Below are positions 1 to 8,960 of a stretch of DNA of 64,000 nucleotides, piece after piece (positions within the stretch are counted from its first letter, which is position 1; the number at the start of each line of letters is the position of its first letter). Source of the DNA: Qipengyuania nanhaisediminis. Lineage in GTDB: Bacteria; Pseudomonadota; Alphaproteobacteria; Sphingomonadales; Sphingomonadaceae. Where the stretch lies: the NCBI RefSeq assembly GCF_900115585.1, contig NZ_FOWZ01000004.1, positions 310,001 to 374,000 on the forward strand, given 5' to 3'. Below the pieces are notes generated by a model that was not told the DNA's origin, made no database searches, and was given only the letters and a program-made list of their open reading frames with translations. A program made the translations under genes and the position numbers.

Positions 1-2
1 GG

Positions 3-110
3 GTCGAGGTCGAAAGCCCCTATAGCTACTGGTTCGTCTGCAAGCCCACAGCTTTGGAAGAACGGCCCGTGCGGCTGTTCCACGACTGGTTGGTCAAGGC
101 CGAGCTCTAG
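3..110 (+). CDS. LysR-family transcriptional regulator, C-terminal end (partial)
   Basis: The open frame enters from the left edge and ends in TAG after 35 residues. The tail (SPYSYWFVCKP, then a final FHDWLVKAEL) matches the end of the substrate-binding domain of GcvA-type LysR regulators, where an aromatic Y-W-x-V-x-P strand is followed by a last helix containing F-x-D-W-L. Such proteins bind DNA with an N-terminal winged helix and sense a small effector; neither part is inside the window, so target and ligand are unknown. The gene is convergent with plsC and overlaps its stop by 4 bases. Confidence 0.6.
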   Translation, partial: VEVESPYSYWFVCKPTALEERPVRLFHDWLVKAEL

Positions 111-1009
111 CTTTCCGCTTCGGCCTGCGGCGGCTTGTAGCGCACTGCGTCGACCACGTGCTGGTAGTCGCGCAGCGGCCCTCCGAGGTTCGCGACAAGA
201 CGCTCCTCGATCTCCTCACGTGCCTTGGCCGCAATAGCCTTGCGACCGTGGTAATCTTCCGGACTGAAAGGTTCGAGATAGTGGAGGCGTAACTTGAATG
301 TCCCGCGCCGTGCCATGATGCGCATGGCGTTGTGCAAGCCGCTCTCTTCCCCGATCCAGCCGATTTCCTCCGAATTCGTTCCGTAATCAACGACAACCGG
401 CTGGACCATTACGCCCGGTGGAGGCGGTTCGAGAACGGAAATCATGCTCGACTTGAAGGGCAATAGCGAATGCCCGTCGGTAACGGTCCCTTCCGGGAAA
501 ACGGTGACGGACCAGTTGTCTGCCAAGGCTTCCTTCAGCGCATTGATCTGTTCAGCAACACCCATGCGATGTTCGCGTTTGACGAATACCGTCCGGTTGA
601 GGCTGCACAGCCAGCCGATGACGGGAACCTGGCTCAACTCGTACTTCGCAACGAAAGCCGTGCCGCTGGCTCCTGCCATGGCGAGGATGTCGATCCACGA
701 TACGTGGTTTGCGATAAAGAAGACATCGCGGCGAAGGGGGGTGCCGACCACTTCGACCCGGGCTCCGACTACCCGCGCCGTGTAGCGCAGGAAAAGCATC
801 GGGAAGGGCGAACCGTAAGCAAAAATGCGGAAGGCATAGTGTAACGGCACGAAGAACAGCAGAAGCAGGACGATGCCGATTAGACGGAGGATGAAGCGGA
901 CCCATCCGATCGGTGTCAGGGGAACCTTCTCGCCGCGCGCTGCCGCCAGCCGCTTCTTGGAGTAACGCTCCAGGCGGCGCTCAGCTTTCGCGGTCGAGGC
1001 GGACGCCAT
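107..1009 (-). CDS. plsC: 1-acyl-sn-glycerol-3-phosphate acyltransferase
   Basis: This membrane enzyme adds the second acyl chain to lysophosphatidic acid to give phosphatidic acid, the precursor of membrane phospholipids. The 300-residue product has an N-terminal hydrophobic segment (about residues 37-57), the acyltransferase catalytic HX4D motif (H102 to D107 in NHVSWID) and the substrate-binding FPEGT motif (171-175). The length suits the PlsC/lysophospholipid acyltransferase family. Its ATG lies inside the last 29 bases of fur, so the two are probably co-transcribed. Some relatives acylate ornithine lipids or other lysolipids, so the exact acceptor is not proven. Confidence 0.88.
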   Translation of the reverse strand: MASASTAKAERRLERYSKKRLAAARGEKVPLTPIGWVRFILRLIGIVLLLLFFVPLHYAFRIFAYGSPFPMLFLRYTARVVGARVEVVGTPLRRDVFFIANHVSWIDILAMAGASGTAFVAKYELSQVPVIGWLCSLNRTVFVKREHRMGVAEQINALKEALADNWSVTVFPEGTVTDGHSLLPFKSSMISVLEPPPPGVMVQPVVVDYGTNSEEIGWIGEESGLHNAMRIMARRGTFKLRLHYLEPFSPEDYHGRKAIAAKAREEIEERLVANLGGPLRDYQHVVDAVRYKPPQAEAES

Positions 1010-1403
1010 AAAGCTCCATGCGATGGTCGACGAGACGATAGCCCAGTTTTTCGGCGATCTGCTTCTGCAAGGCTTCGAGTTCCGGATCGACGAACTCGAC
1101 GACTTTCCCGCTTTCGACGTCGATCAGGTGATCGTGGTGCGCTTCGGGCGCCGCTTCGTAGCGAGCGCGGCCGTCACCGAAATCGTGCCGGTCGAGAATG
1201 CCGGCTTCTTCGAACAGGCGAACGGTACGATAGACCGTGGCAATGGAGATGCCCGGATCGATCTTGTTGGCGCGTTCGTGCAGCATTTCCACGTCGGGAT
1301 GATCGTCGCTTTCCGACAGCACTTTCGCGATAACGCGACGCTGCTCGGTAATGCGCAGTCCCTTGTCAGCACAAAGCTGCTCTAGATCGATCTTCTGGTG
1401 CAA
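981..1403 (-). CDS. fur: Fur-family metal-dependent transcriptional regulator
   Basis: Winged-helix repressor of the ferric-uptake-regulator family (140 residues from the chosen TTG start). Visible are the DNA-binding helix (ISIATVYRTVRLFEEAG, about 52-68) and the metal ligands HHDHLID (89-95) plus the late VDH-x-MELYG segment. No CxxC zinc site is present, as in many alphaproteobacterial Fur proteins. The frame stays open to a GTG at 1433, but that start lies inside the mucR terminator hairpin (1422-1453); protein similarity begins at the residue encoded by TTG at 1403. The gene overlaps plsC by 29 bases. Iron is the likeliest cofactor; Zur or Mur function cannot be excluded. Confidence 0.88.
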   Translation of the reverse strand: MHQKIDLEQLCADKGLRITEQRRVIAKVLSESDDHPDVEMLHERANKIDPGISIATVYRTVRLFEEAGILDRHDFGDGRARYEAAPEAHHDHLIDVESGKVVEFVDPELEALQKQIAEKLGYRLVDHRMELYGVRLDRES

Positions 1404-1421
1404 TGGGGCTCCCCGACTGAA

Positions 1422-1453
1422 AACGCCCCGCACCCTTATCGGGCCGGGGCGTT
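1422..1453 (-). terminator. Rho-independent terminator of mucR
   Basis: A perfect 9-bp inverted repeat (AACGCCCCG / CGGGGCGTT) with a 14-base loop lies just past the mucR stop. Read leftward the stem ends in four T residues, as expected for a terminator of mucR. It overlaps the longest possible fur reading frame, which argues for a downstream fur start. Confidence 0.8.
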
Positions 1454-1475
1454 GTTCTCAAGAAGGCAGTGCGGA

Positions 1476-1913
1476 TTACGCCGCTTTACGACGACCGCGC
1501 TTCTGACCGGGCTTGCGGCCCAGACCGATTTTCTTGGCCAAGTCGCGACGGGTATCAGCGTAATCGGGCGCAACCATCGGATAGTCGGAAGAAAGGTCCC
1601 AACGCTGGCGATACTCGTCCGGCGTCATGCCGTGCTCAGTCGAAAGGTGCCGCTTGAGCATCTTCATCTTTTTGCCGCAGTCGAGGCAGACGATGTGGTC
1701 TTTCTTGATCGAAGAGCGAATGGAGACGGCCGGATCCGGGCGAACTTCTTCAGTGGCAGTGCCGCCATCGAGGCCGGAAAGCGCAGCATAGACATTCGAA
1801 ATCAGCGTGGGCACGTCGTCTACGGCAACGCTGTTATTGCTGACGTGGGCAGCAACAATGTCCGACGTCAACGTAATAAGCGTTTCGGACATATCGGTTT
1901 CGAATTGATCCAT
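1476..1913 (-). CDS. MucR/Ros-family transcriptional regulator
   Basis: Alphaproteobacterial zinc-finger regulator (145 residues) that silences genes by binding AT-rich DNA; relatives control exopolysaccharide, motility and cell-cycle genes. The C2H2-type finger is visible as C-x2-C-x9-H-x4-H (CLDCGKKMKMLKRHLSTEH), followed by a WDLSSDYPMVAP segment and a basic tail rich in K and R. The ATG at 1913 was chosen because AAAGGGAG lies just upstream and family similarity starts there (MDQFETDMSETL); the frame itself is open 19 codons further. A terminator follows, so this is the last gene or a single-gene unit before fur. The 117-base upstream gap holds the palindrome TTGTACAA (1973-1980). Confidence 0.9.
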   Translation of the reverse strand: MDQFETDMSETLITLTSDIVAAHVSNNSVAVDDVPTLISNVYAALSGLDGGTATEEVRPDPAVSIRSSIKKDHIVCLDCGKKMKMLKRHLSTEHGMTPDEYRQRWDLSSDYPMVAPDYADTRRDLAKKIGLGRKPGQKRGRRKAA

Positions 1914-2030
1914 AGTGCAAAAACTCCCTTTTCTTGGGGCTATAACCAAGACAAAGGGGTGTCTACTCAAAATTGTACAAAACCGCCACTTTTGTCGCGT
2001 GTATACAAGATTCCGCTGAAAAGCAGCCGA

Positions 2031-2483
2031 TTAGAGCGCTCTGCCGAAGGTGACAGCATCGATTTTCGTGCCATCCGTGGTGCGGTAATAGTCTTTGCGC
2101 CTGCCTATCGGCTCAAACCCGGCGGATCGGTAGACCTTCTCGGCCGGGTTGTTTGCTCTCACTTCCAGAAAGACGTTGGCGGCTCCCATTCGCGCCGATT
2201 TCTGTAAGAACTCGGCAATCAATTTGCCGCCAAGGCCACGCCCCCTGTATTCAGGTCGCACCCCGATGAGCAGTAATTCTACTTCGTCGAGGACTTTGCG
2301 GGCCAATACGAATCCCGCGGCGGGCCTAACCTCAGAGGGATACTGCCCAGCGTCATCCATCAGGATCATGAAACCGGAGGAAAGGGCCAGGGAATCTTCT
2401 ACCTGTCGACGGGTCCACGCCTCTCGCCAATAGGGATCGAACGCGGCATCCATGACCGCCATGGCCTTGTCCAGATCGTTCAT
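2031..2483 (-). CDS. rimI: Ribosomal protein alanine N-acetyltransferase (GNAT family)
   Basis: GNAT-fold acetyltransferase of 150 residues that in bacteria acetylates the N-terminal alanine of ribosomal protein S18. The acetyl-CoA-binding motif A is visible as VRPEYRGRGLGGKLI, and the late segment V-F-L-E-V-R-A-N-N-P-A-E-K-V-Y-R is the RimI-typical motif (LEVRxxNxxAxxLY). It overlaps the upstream tsaB stop by 4 bases (ATGA); a tsaB-rimI pair is a conserved bacterial arrangement and supports the call. A related GNAT with another protein target is possible. Confidence 0.88.
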   Translation of the reverse strand: MNDLDKAMAVMDAAFDPYWREAWTRRQVEDSLALSSGFMILMDDAGQYPSEVRPAAGFVLARKVLDEVELLLIGVRPEYRGRGLGGKLIAEFLQKSARMGAANVFLEVRANNPAEKVYRSAGFEPIGRRKDYYRTTDGTKIDAVTFGRAL

Positions 2484-3097
2484 CGCGTCGGTAGTTTGGC
2501 GTCTGGCCCGCGTCCATACAAGGGTGAGAGCTGGTCGGTGAGCAAGGCTTCAGGAAGCGCACCGAAGCAAGAAGCATCGGGGAGGGCGGTCACTACCCTG
2601 TCGTCCGGATGACCGATCATCGTGGCCAGATCTCCTGCGCGCGAACCGGCAATGGTTGCGCGGGCCGCCCGCTGTGCCGCGTGTTCCGGAGTCAGGGAAG
2701 AAAGCTCGCACAAGGGCAATCCGTCGGACCCGAAATCCTGGACGAACCATTCGCCATGGCCGCCGTTCATGCACACGGTGACGTCGCTCGCACCCTGGTT
2801 GCGCGCTATTGCGGCTACGAGGGCAAGCGTTGGATAGCCGCGAACCGGCACATTCCACGCGATCGCCAAGGCGCGCGCCGTGGCGAGGCCGATCCGCACT
2901 CCGGTAAAGCTGCCGGGACCGAGCGAAACGCAAACCATGTCGGCTCGCCCGCGGTTCTTGAGACGTGCGATCATCGGGACCAGCTTTTCGGCATGCCCAC
3001 GACCGATGGTTTCGTGAAATCCCCCTATCGGGCGCCCTTCGTCGAAGAGCGCGACCGAGCAGGCTTCCGTGGCTGTCTCTATCGCAAGCAATCGCAT
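2480..3097 (-). CDS. tsaB: tRNA threonylcarbamoyladenosine biosynthesis protein TsaB
   Basis: Non-catalytic ASKHA-fold partner of TsaD and TsaE in making the t6A modification at position 37 of ANN-decoding tRNAs. The 205-residue product begins MRLLAIETATEACSVAL, the typical TsaB N-terminus (LAIDTAT-x-A-x-S-V-A-L), and contains the glycine-rich GPGSFTGVRIGLATARALA motif characteristic of the family. Length matches bacterial TsaB. It is translationally coupled to rimI through an ATGA overlap. Confidence 0.93.
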   Translation of the reverse strand: MRLLAIETATEACSVALFDEGRPIGGFHETIGRGHAEKLVPMIARLKNRGRADMVCVSLGPGSFTGVRIGLATARALAIAWNVPVRGYPTLALVAAIARNQGASDVTVCMNGGHGEWFVQDFGSDGLPLCELSSLTPEHAAQRAARATIAGSRAGDLATMIGHPDDRVVTALPDASCFGALPEALLTDQLSPLYGRGPDAKLPTR

Positions 3098-3133
3098 TGA
3101 AGCGCAGTGCCCCAGCCACGCGCCCGCTTCAAG

Positions 3134-3742
3134 TCAGGCGATCGTATTGAACTTGTCGAAGTCCGGTCGCGGGCTGCGGTCGAAAATCGTGGTCGCATCG
3201 CCGTAACCGATCGCGCAGATGAAGTTGGTCTTGTGTCTCGGATTGTCCCCGAAGAAGGCCTTGTCGACCGCGTCGGCATCGAAGCCCGACATCGGGCCGC
3301 AATCGAGGCCGATCGCGCGTGCTGCAATCATGAGGTAAGCACCCTGCAGGGAGGAATTGCGGAACGCCCCCTCCTTGCGACCTTCTTCGTCACCTTCGAA
3401 CCAACTCTTCGCGTCGGTATGCGGGAAAAGCCAAGGAAGTTCTTCGTGGAAGTCGATATCGTATCCGATGATCGCAGTGACCGGAGCGGTCAGGATCTTG
3501 TCGGTGTTTCCTTCAGAAGCACAATCGGCGAGCTTCTTCTTTGCCTTTTCCGATTTCACCCAGATTATGCGCGAAGGCTGCATGTTCGCCGATGTCGGCG
3601 CCATCTTCAGCAATTCGTAGATCGCGTGGATCTGGTCGTCCGACACTTCCTTGTCGAGCCAGCCATTATAGCTGCGTGCCTCGCGGAATACCTGGTCAAG
3701 GGCGTCGGCGGAAAGGGTGGTGTCGTGAAACTGCTTGGTCAT
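3134..3742 (-). CDS. Malonic semialdehyde reductase-like nitroreductase
   Basis: FMN-dependent nitroreductase-fold protein of 202 residues resembling RutE/YdfG-type malonic semialdehyde reductases, which reduce 3-oxopropanoate to 3-hydroxypropanoate with NAD(P)H. Family signatures are the early RSYNGWLDKEVSDDQ segment, MAPTSANMQPSR (flavin-binding), the GAFRNSSLQGAYLMIAARA helix and GLDCGPMSGFD. No other rut pyrimidine-degradation genes are nearby, so the physiological substrate is uncertain. It sits leftward between nfu and tsaB with modest gaps and may belong to their transcript. Confidence 0.82.
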   Translation of the reverse strand: MTKQFHDTTLSADALDQVFREARSYNGWLDKEVSDDQIHAIYELLKMAPTSANMQPSRIIWVKSEKAKKKLADCASEGNTDKILTAPVTAIIGYDIDFHEELPWLFPHTDAKSWFEGDEEGRKEGAFRNSSLQGAYLMIAARAIGLDCGPMSGFDADAVDKAFFGDNPRHKTNFICAIGYGDATTIFDRSPRPDFDKFNTIA

Positions 3743-3769
3743 CGGATACTCGCGTGTCGAAATTGGAGT

Positions 3770-4351
3770 TCAGGCTGCGCGAACCTCAACGACCTCCGGG
3801 ACATAATGTTTCAGCAGACCTTCGATCCCATGCTTCAGCGTAGCGGTGGATGAAGGGCAACCGGCGCAAGCGCCCTGAAGCTGAAGATAGACTACTCCGT
3901 CCCGGAACCCGCGATACTGGATGTCGCCGCCATCGCCCGCAACTGCCGGTCGCACCCGGGTTTCCAGCAATTCGTTGATCTGGGCAACGATATCGGCGTC
4001 GGCTTCGTTTTCCTCGACAAGCAGGTCTTCGTCCTCGGCCGGCACAGAAATGCCGCCTGCCGTCCCTGCGGCGAAGAGTGGGGCCTCGGACACGAAGTGA
4101 TCGAGAAGGATCGAGAGGACCTGCGGTTTGAGGTCGGTCCAGCTCGCGCCCGGCGCGGCCGTGACGGTGACGAATTCGCCGCCGAAGAACACGTTCACCA
4201 CTTCTCCCGTATCGAAAATCGCCTGTGCCAGAGGGCTGGCTTCAGCTGCCTCGGGTGAAGCAAATTCGCGGGTTCCCTGCCCCATGACCGGGCGGCCCGG
4301 CAGGAACTTTAGGCTGGAAGGATTCGGCGTGGTTTCGGTTTCGATGAACAT
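3770..4351 (-). CDS. NifU-family (Nfu) iron-sulfur cluster carrier protein
   Basis: Carrier that receives Fe-S clusters and hands them to target apoproteins. The product has the Nfu N-terminal domain (starting FIETETTPNPSSLKFLPG) and a C-terminal NifU-like domain carrying the cluster-binding CxxC in GACAGCPSS. I chose the ATG at 4351, where family similarity begins (193 residues); an ATG at 4360 and a longer frame to 4399 are also open, and neither upstream position has a clear ribosome site. It is divergent from the M16 protease gene. Confidence 0.9.
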   Translation of the reverse strand: MFIETETTPNPSSLKFLPGRPVMGQGTREFASPEAAEASPLAQAIFDTGEVVNVFFGGEFVTVTAAPGASWTDLKPQVLSILLDHFVSEAPLFAAGTAGGISVPAEDEDLLVEENEADADIVAQINELLETRVRPAVAGDGGDIQYRGFRDGVVYLQLQGACAGCPSSTATLKHGIEGLLKHYVPEVVEVRAA

Positions 4352-4448
4352 GCGGGCCATGTAGTGATGCCGACCCACAGCGGCAAGCGAAGCTATCATT
4401 TGTTCGTGTTCACTGGTCCTTCACCAGCGGCGTACCTATACATGGGTC

Positions 4449-7385
4449 ATGACTGATTTTCCGCGCGCCTTCCGGCGTATCGCGCTTTGCCTTCCACTCT
4501 CCTTGCTCGCGGTTCAGCCGCTGGCGGCGCAGGACATGCCCGTACCGTCCTCGCTCCAGGCGGAAGGGGAAGTTCCCTGGATTTACGAAGGCAGCGACGT
4601 CCCGCGCGACGAGGAATGGCTGTTCGGGGAGCTTGAGAACGGACTGCGCTATGGCGTGCGCGAGAACGGCGTGCCGCCGGGCCAGGTGTCGATCCGGGTC
4701 AGGATCGATGCGGGTTCGCTTTACGAAGAAGATAACGAGCTCGGCTATGCTCACTTGCTGGAACACCTGCTGTTCCGCGAGAGCAAATATCTCGGCATCT
4801 CCGAGGCTATTCCGACCTGGCAGCGACTTGGCGCGACTTTCGGCAGCGATACCAATGCCGAAACCAGCCCCACGCATACGGTCTACAAACTGGACCTCCC
4901 GAATGTAGACCCTGCGAAGCTGGAAGAGAGCATGAAGCTGCTGTCCGGCATGGTTCGCGCGCCTGTCCTGTCGGATTCCAATGTCGCTACCGAAGTGCCG
5001 ATCGTTTTGGCAGAGAAGCGCGAACGTGGCGGCGTGAACGAGCGCGTTTCCGAAGCGTCCTTGCAGACGCTCTTCGCTGGTCAGCGGCTGGCCGAGCGCA
5101 TTACTATCGGCACTGACGAGAGCCTTCGCGGTGCAACCGGCGCTTCGGTGCAGGCCTTCTACGACCGTTGGTATCGCCCCGAGAATACGGTGATTTCCGT
5201 CGTTGGCGATCTGGATCCGGTTCTGTTTGCCAGCCTCATCGAGAAGTATTTCTCCGATTGGGCGGTCGCGGGCGATCCTGCCCCGGCTCCGGATTTCGGT
5301 GATCCGCTACCCCCGGCAGGCGCGAGCGGTGCCAATCCCGTAGGCGACGTAGCGGTAATCGTGGAACCTTCGCTGCCGCGTGCTTTCACTTATGGCTATT
5401 TCAAGCCCTGGCGACAGGTCCTGGACACAATCGTCTACAATGAAGGCCGCCTGCGCGAACAGCTTGCCCTCCAGCTGATCAATCGCCGCCTGGAAGCGCG
5501 TGCGCGGTCCGGCGGAAGCTTCCTCTATGCCCAAGCGAACGAGGCCAAGATCAGCCGCTCGACACACGCGACACTGGTCCAGTTCGCTCCGCTGACGGAA
5601 GATTGGGAGCAGGCGCTTGCCGATGTTCGCTCGGTTATTGCCGACGCACTCGCCAATCCGCCGACGCGCGAAGAAATGGAGCGCGAGCTCCAGGAAATGG
5701 AAGTCGGCTATGCAAACCTGGTTGAGCAGCGCTCTGTCCTTGCCGGATCCGGTTATGCCGACGACCTCGTCAATGCGGTCGATATCCGGGAAGCCATTGC
5801 CGCGCCCGAAACCTTCCTGATGGTTTTCAACTCGATGCGCGAAAAGGCAACGCCGGAAAACGTGCTGGAGGAAACTCGCAAGCTTTTCAGCGGCAGTGTC
5901 GTTCGTGCGACGTACATCACCCCTGCTGCCGATGAGGCCACAGAGGAAAGCCTCGCGGCTGCATTGTCGGCAAAGGTTGATGCCAGCGGAGACGCCCGTC
6001 TTGCTGCGCAGAGTATCTCTTTCGAGGATCTCCCTCCTGTCGGAGAGCCCGGAACGGTTGTCGCGAGGGCTCCTCATTCCATCGGCGATGTAGAGCGGGT
6101 CGAGTTTGCCAATGGCGTCAAGGCGCTGTTGCTGGCCAACAATCACGAACCCGGCCGTGTCGCGGTAAAAGTTCGCTTCGGCGGCGGCTTGCGCGCGTTC
6201 GACGAAGACGAGGCCGCAATCATCCAGCTGGGTGAGGGCGCCCTGATCCAGTCGGGCCTCGGCGAACTTGGCCAGGAAGAGCTCGACCGCCTGGCAACGG
6301 GTCGCAAGATGGGCTTCGACTTCGCGATCGGCGAAGGCGCGTTCTCTTTTAATGCGCAGACCCGCAGACAGGACCTTGCCGACCAGCTTTACCTGTTCGC
6401 TGCCAAGCTGGGCATGCCACGCTGGGACGCTGCCCCGCTGGAACGCGCGAAAGCCGCTGCCCGGCTCGCTTACCAGAGCTATGGAGCAAGCCCTGCCGGT
6501 ATCATCAATCGTGATCTCGAATATTACCTGTATGGGCAGGACCGTCGCTTCCTTACGCCGACACCTGAAATGCTCGACGCGGTTTCTCTGGCGGAATTCA
6601 GGGATACCTGGACGCCTGCCCTGCAGCAGGGGCCCATCGAAGTCCTGATCTTCGGAGACTATGACAAGGAAGCCGCCATCGAGACCCTGCGGCGCACGTT
6701 CGGCGCCCTGCCGGCGCGCGCGCCGCTGCCTGCCGATGTCGCTTCGGGCCAATTCGGCTTCGCAACTCCCGGCGAAACGCTCGTGCGCAATCATTCGGGA
6801 GAGGCCGACCAGGCCGCAGCCGTAATCGCTTGGCCGGTGGGTGCAGGCCCTGAGGAAATACGCAAGTCGCGCCAGCTCGCAATCCTGACGGAGGTGTTCA
6901 ACAACCGACTTCGCGATGCAATGCGCGAACGTGCAGGGGCTAGCTATGCGCCCGTGGTTCGCCTTGATTGGCCGACAGACGTGGAAACCGGCGGCACAGT
7001 AACGGCGCTGGCGCAGCTGCGCCCGACCGACGTCCCGACCTTCTTCCGCGAGGCGGATCGCATTGCGAACGAACTGACCGTCACGCCACCGAGCGAGGAC
7101 GAGCTTGCCCGCGCGACCGAGCCGCTCCGCAATTATTACGAGCGGATTTCGAGCGGTAACTACTTCTTCCTGCTCGAGCTGGAGAATTCGACTATCGACC
7201 CGCGTCGCATGATGGCCTTGCGCGGTTTGCTGAACGACTACTCCAGCACCACGCCCGAAGCTATGCTGGCTCTGGCCCAGGAATACTTTGCCGGGACGCC
7301 GGGCTGGCGAATGGCAGTGATACCCGAAGGGCAGGAACTGGCTACCGCAACTACCGCATCAGGAGCCGCTGCGACGGGTCGCTAA
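4449..7385 (+). CDS. Secreted M16 (insulinase/pitrilysin family) metallopeptidase
   Basis: Large zinc protease of 978 residues with a signal peptide (cleavage likely after QPLAAQ near residue 28), so it should act in the periplasm. The inverted zinc-binding motif HXXEH is intact as H102-L-L-E105-H106, followed downstream by the expected conserved glutamate region. A second, non-catalytic M16 half occupies roughly residues 540-960, giving the usual two-lobed clamshell. Relatives degrade small peptides; no partner protease gene of the heterodimeric type lies beside it. It is divergent from nfu. Confidence 0.9.
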   Translation: MTDFPRAFRRIALCLPLSLLAVQPLAAQDMPVPSSLQAEGEVPWIYEGSDVPRDEEWLFGELENGLRYGVRENGVPPGQVSIRVRIDAGSLYEEDNELGYAHLLEHLLFRESKYLGISEAIPTWQRLGATFGSDTNAETSPTHTVYKLDLPNVDPAKLEESMKLLSGMVRAPVLSDSNVATEVPIVLAEKRERGGVNERVSEASLQTLFAGQRLAERITIGTDESLRGATGASVQAFYDRWYRPENTVISVVGDLDPVLFASLIEKYFSDWAVAGDPAPAPDFGDPLPPAGASGANPVGDVAVIVEPSLPRAFTYGYFKPWRQVLDTIVYNEGRLREQLALQLINRRLEARARSGGSFLYAQANEAKISRSTHATLVQFAPLTEDWEQALADVRSVIADALANPPTREEMERELQEMEVGYANLVEQRSVLAGSGYADDLVNAVDIREAIAAPETFLMVFNSMREKATPENVLEETRKLFSGSVVRATYITPAADEATEESLAAALSAKVDASGDARLAAQSISFEDLPPVGEPGTVVARAPHSIGDVERVEFANGVKALLLANNHEPGRVAVKVRFGGGLRAFDEDEAAIIQLGEGALIQSGLGELGQEELDRLATGRKMGFDFAIGEGAFSFNAQTRRQDLADQLYLFAAKLGMPRWDAAPLERAKAAARLAYQSYGASPAGIINRDLEYYLYGQDRRFLTPTPEMLDAVSLAEFRDTWTPALQQGPIEVLIFGDYDKEAAIETLRRTFGALPARAPLPADVASGQFGFATPGETLVRNHSGEADQAAAVIAWPVGAGPEEIRKSRQLAILTEVFNNRLRDAMRERAGASYAPVVRLDWPTDVETGGTVTALAQLRPTDVPTFFREADRIANELTVTPPSEDELARATEPLRNYYERISSGNYFFLLELENSTIDPRRMMALRGLLNDYSSTTPEAMLALAQEYFAGTPGWRMAVIPEGQELATATTASGAAATGR

Positions 7386-7496
7386 GACCCGATCACGGCA
7401 ATCGCGCTTTTGCGCTGGCCAAGTTTATGCTGCTTGCGCGAAAAGGGCGGATGCGGTTGCGTGGACGACCGTATTTGATGGAAGAATGGAATTGTA

Positions 7497-8870
7497 ATGG
7501 CACGCGAATGGGCACCCGATAGCTGGCAGGACTTCGAAGCACGGCACCTGCCGCGCTATGAAGACGCCGCTGCGCTGGAGGAAGCGACTACCGCGCTGTC
7601 GAGCCATCCGCCTCTCGTCTTTGCTGGTGAAGCGCGCGCGCTGAAGGCCGATCTTGCCGAGGTGGCAGAGGGCAAGGCCTTTCTGCTCCAGGGCGGCGAT
7701 TGCGCCGAAAGCTTTGCAGAATTCCATCCCAACAACATCCGCGATACCTTCCGCGTGCTGCTGCAGATGGCCGTCGTCATGACCTTCGCCAGCAAGAAGC
7801 CCGTCGTGAAGGTCGGGCGCATGGCGGGTCAGTTCGCCAAGCCGCGCAGCTCGGATACCGAAACGCAGGGTGACATGACTCTGCCGAGCTACTTCGGAGA
7901 CAATATCAACGGGATCGACTTCAATCCCGAAAGCCGGACCAACGATCCGCAGCGCATGGTGCGCGCCTACTACCAGGCGTCGTCAACGCTGAACCTACTG
8001 CGTGCCTTCGCAGGCGGCGGCTATGCGAACCTGCGCCAGGTCCACCAGTGGACGCTCGATTTCATGGGCCGCAGCCCGTGGGCCGACAAGTTCGGCAATC
8101 TTGCTGACCGCATTGGTGAAGCGCTCGACTTCATGGAAGCGTGCGGTGTCGATCCGGCAACGGTTCCGCAATTGCAGGGAACGAGCTTCTACACCAGCCA
8201 CGAAGCGCTGCTCCTGCCTTACGAGCAGGCGCTGACGCGCCAGGATAGCCTGACGGGCGACTGGTACGACACCAGCGCCCATATGGTCTGGATCGGGGAC
8301 CGCACCCGGTTCGAAGGCAGCGCGCACATCGAATTCGCGCGCGGTATCGGCAATCCGTTGGGCATGAAGTGCGGACCAAGTCTCGAAACGGATGCTCTGC
8401 TGAAGCTGCTCGACACGCTTAATCCTGCGCGCGAGCCCGGCCGCATCACGCTGATTAGCCGTTTCGGTCACGACAAGGTCGAGGACGGCCTTCCGCGCCT
8501 CGTTCGCGCAGTGAAGGCCGAAGGGCATCCGGTGGTCTGGAGCTGCGACCCGATGCACGGCAATGTCGTGAAATCGGACAGTGGCTACAAGACGCGGCCC
8601 TTTGATCGTATCCTGACCGAAGTGAAGGGCTTCTTCGCAGTGCACCGTGCCGAGGGCACCCATCCGGGTGGCATCCACGTCGAGATGACCGGCCAGGATG
8701 TGACAGAGTGCGTCGGCGGCGCTGTCGCTATCACCGACGAAGCGTTGAAGGATCGGTACCACACGCATTGCGACCCGCGCCTCAACGCCGCGCAGTCGCT
8801 GGAACTGGCTTTCCTGATCGCAGAGACGCTCAATGCCGAGCACGAGCAGGTGAGAGCCGACGCGGCCTAG
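7497..8870 (+). CDS. Class II 3-deoxy-7-phosphoheptulonate (DAHP) synthase
   Basis: Catalyses the first step of the shikimate pathway, condensing phosphoenolpyruvate and erythrose 4-phosphate. At 457 residues it is the plant-like class II type. Signatures include WAPDSWQDF near the start, [28 protein letters not shown], the [20 protein letters not shown] region and [18 protein letters not shown], all typical of this class. A weak ribosome site (GGAA) precedes the ATG. It appears to be a single-gene unit. Confidence 0.94.
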   Translation: MAREWAPDSWQDFEARHLPRYEDAAALEEATTALSSHPPLVFAGEARALKADLAEVAEGKAFLLQGGDCAESFAEFHPNNIRDTFRVLLQMAVVMTFASKKPVVKVGRMAGQFAKPRSSDTETQGDMTLPSYFGDNINGIDFNPESRTNDPQRMVRAYYQASSTLNLLRAFAGGGYANLRQVHQWTLDFMGRSPWADKFGNLADRIGEALDFMEACGVDPATVPQLQGTSFYTSHEALLLPYEQALTRQDSLTGDWYDTSAHMVWIGDRTRFEGSAHIEFARGIGNPLGMKCGPSLETDALLKLLDTLNPAREPGRITLISRFGHDKVEDGLPRLVRAVKAEGHPVVWSCDPMHGNVVKSDSGYKTRPFDRILTEVKGFFAVHRAEGTHPGGIHVEMTGQDVTECVGGAVAITDEALKDRYHTHCDPRLNAAQSLELAFLIAETLNAEHEQVRADAA

Positions 8871-8935
8871 CGCCGCTATCTAGGTAGCTTCCCTTAGTCC
8901 CTTCCTGACCGGGACTTCGTATCCACATGCCATTT

Positions 8936-8950
8936 CTGCCGCAGCGGCAG
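8936..8950. repeat. Perfect inverted repeat at the GGDEF-gene ribosome site
   Basis: CTGCCGCAGCGGCAG is a 7-bp perfect inverted repeat around one central base, and its last two bases are the first two of the AGGAGG ribosome site. It could form a small hairpin beside the start or act as a protein-binding site. Confidence 0.5.
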
Positions 8951-8954
8951 GAGG
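8949..8954 (+). promoter_or_regulatory. Strong Shine-Dalgarno fixing a TTG start
   Basis: A perfect AGGAGG lies six bases before the TTG at 8961 and decides the start of the diguanylate cyclase gene, which has no ATG in that region. Confidence 0.75.
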
Positions 8955-8960
8955 CATTGC

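Noticed and set aside
3107..3853. Plus-strand frame of 248 codons over the malonic-semialdehyde-reductase-like and nfu genes
   Set aside because: It has no ribosome site or recognisable domain and overlaps two well-supported genes on the other strand.
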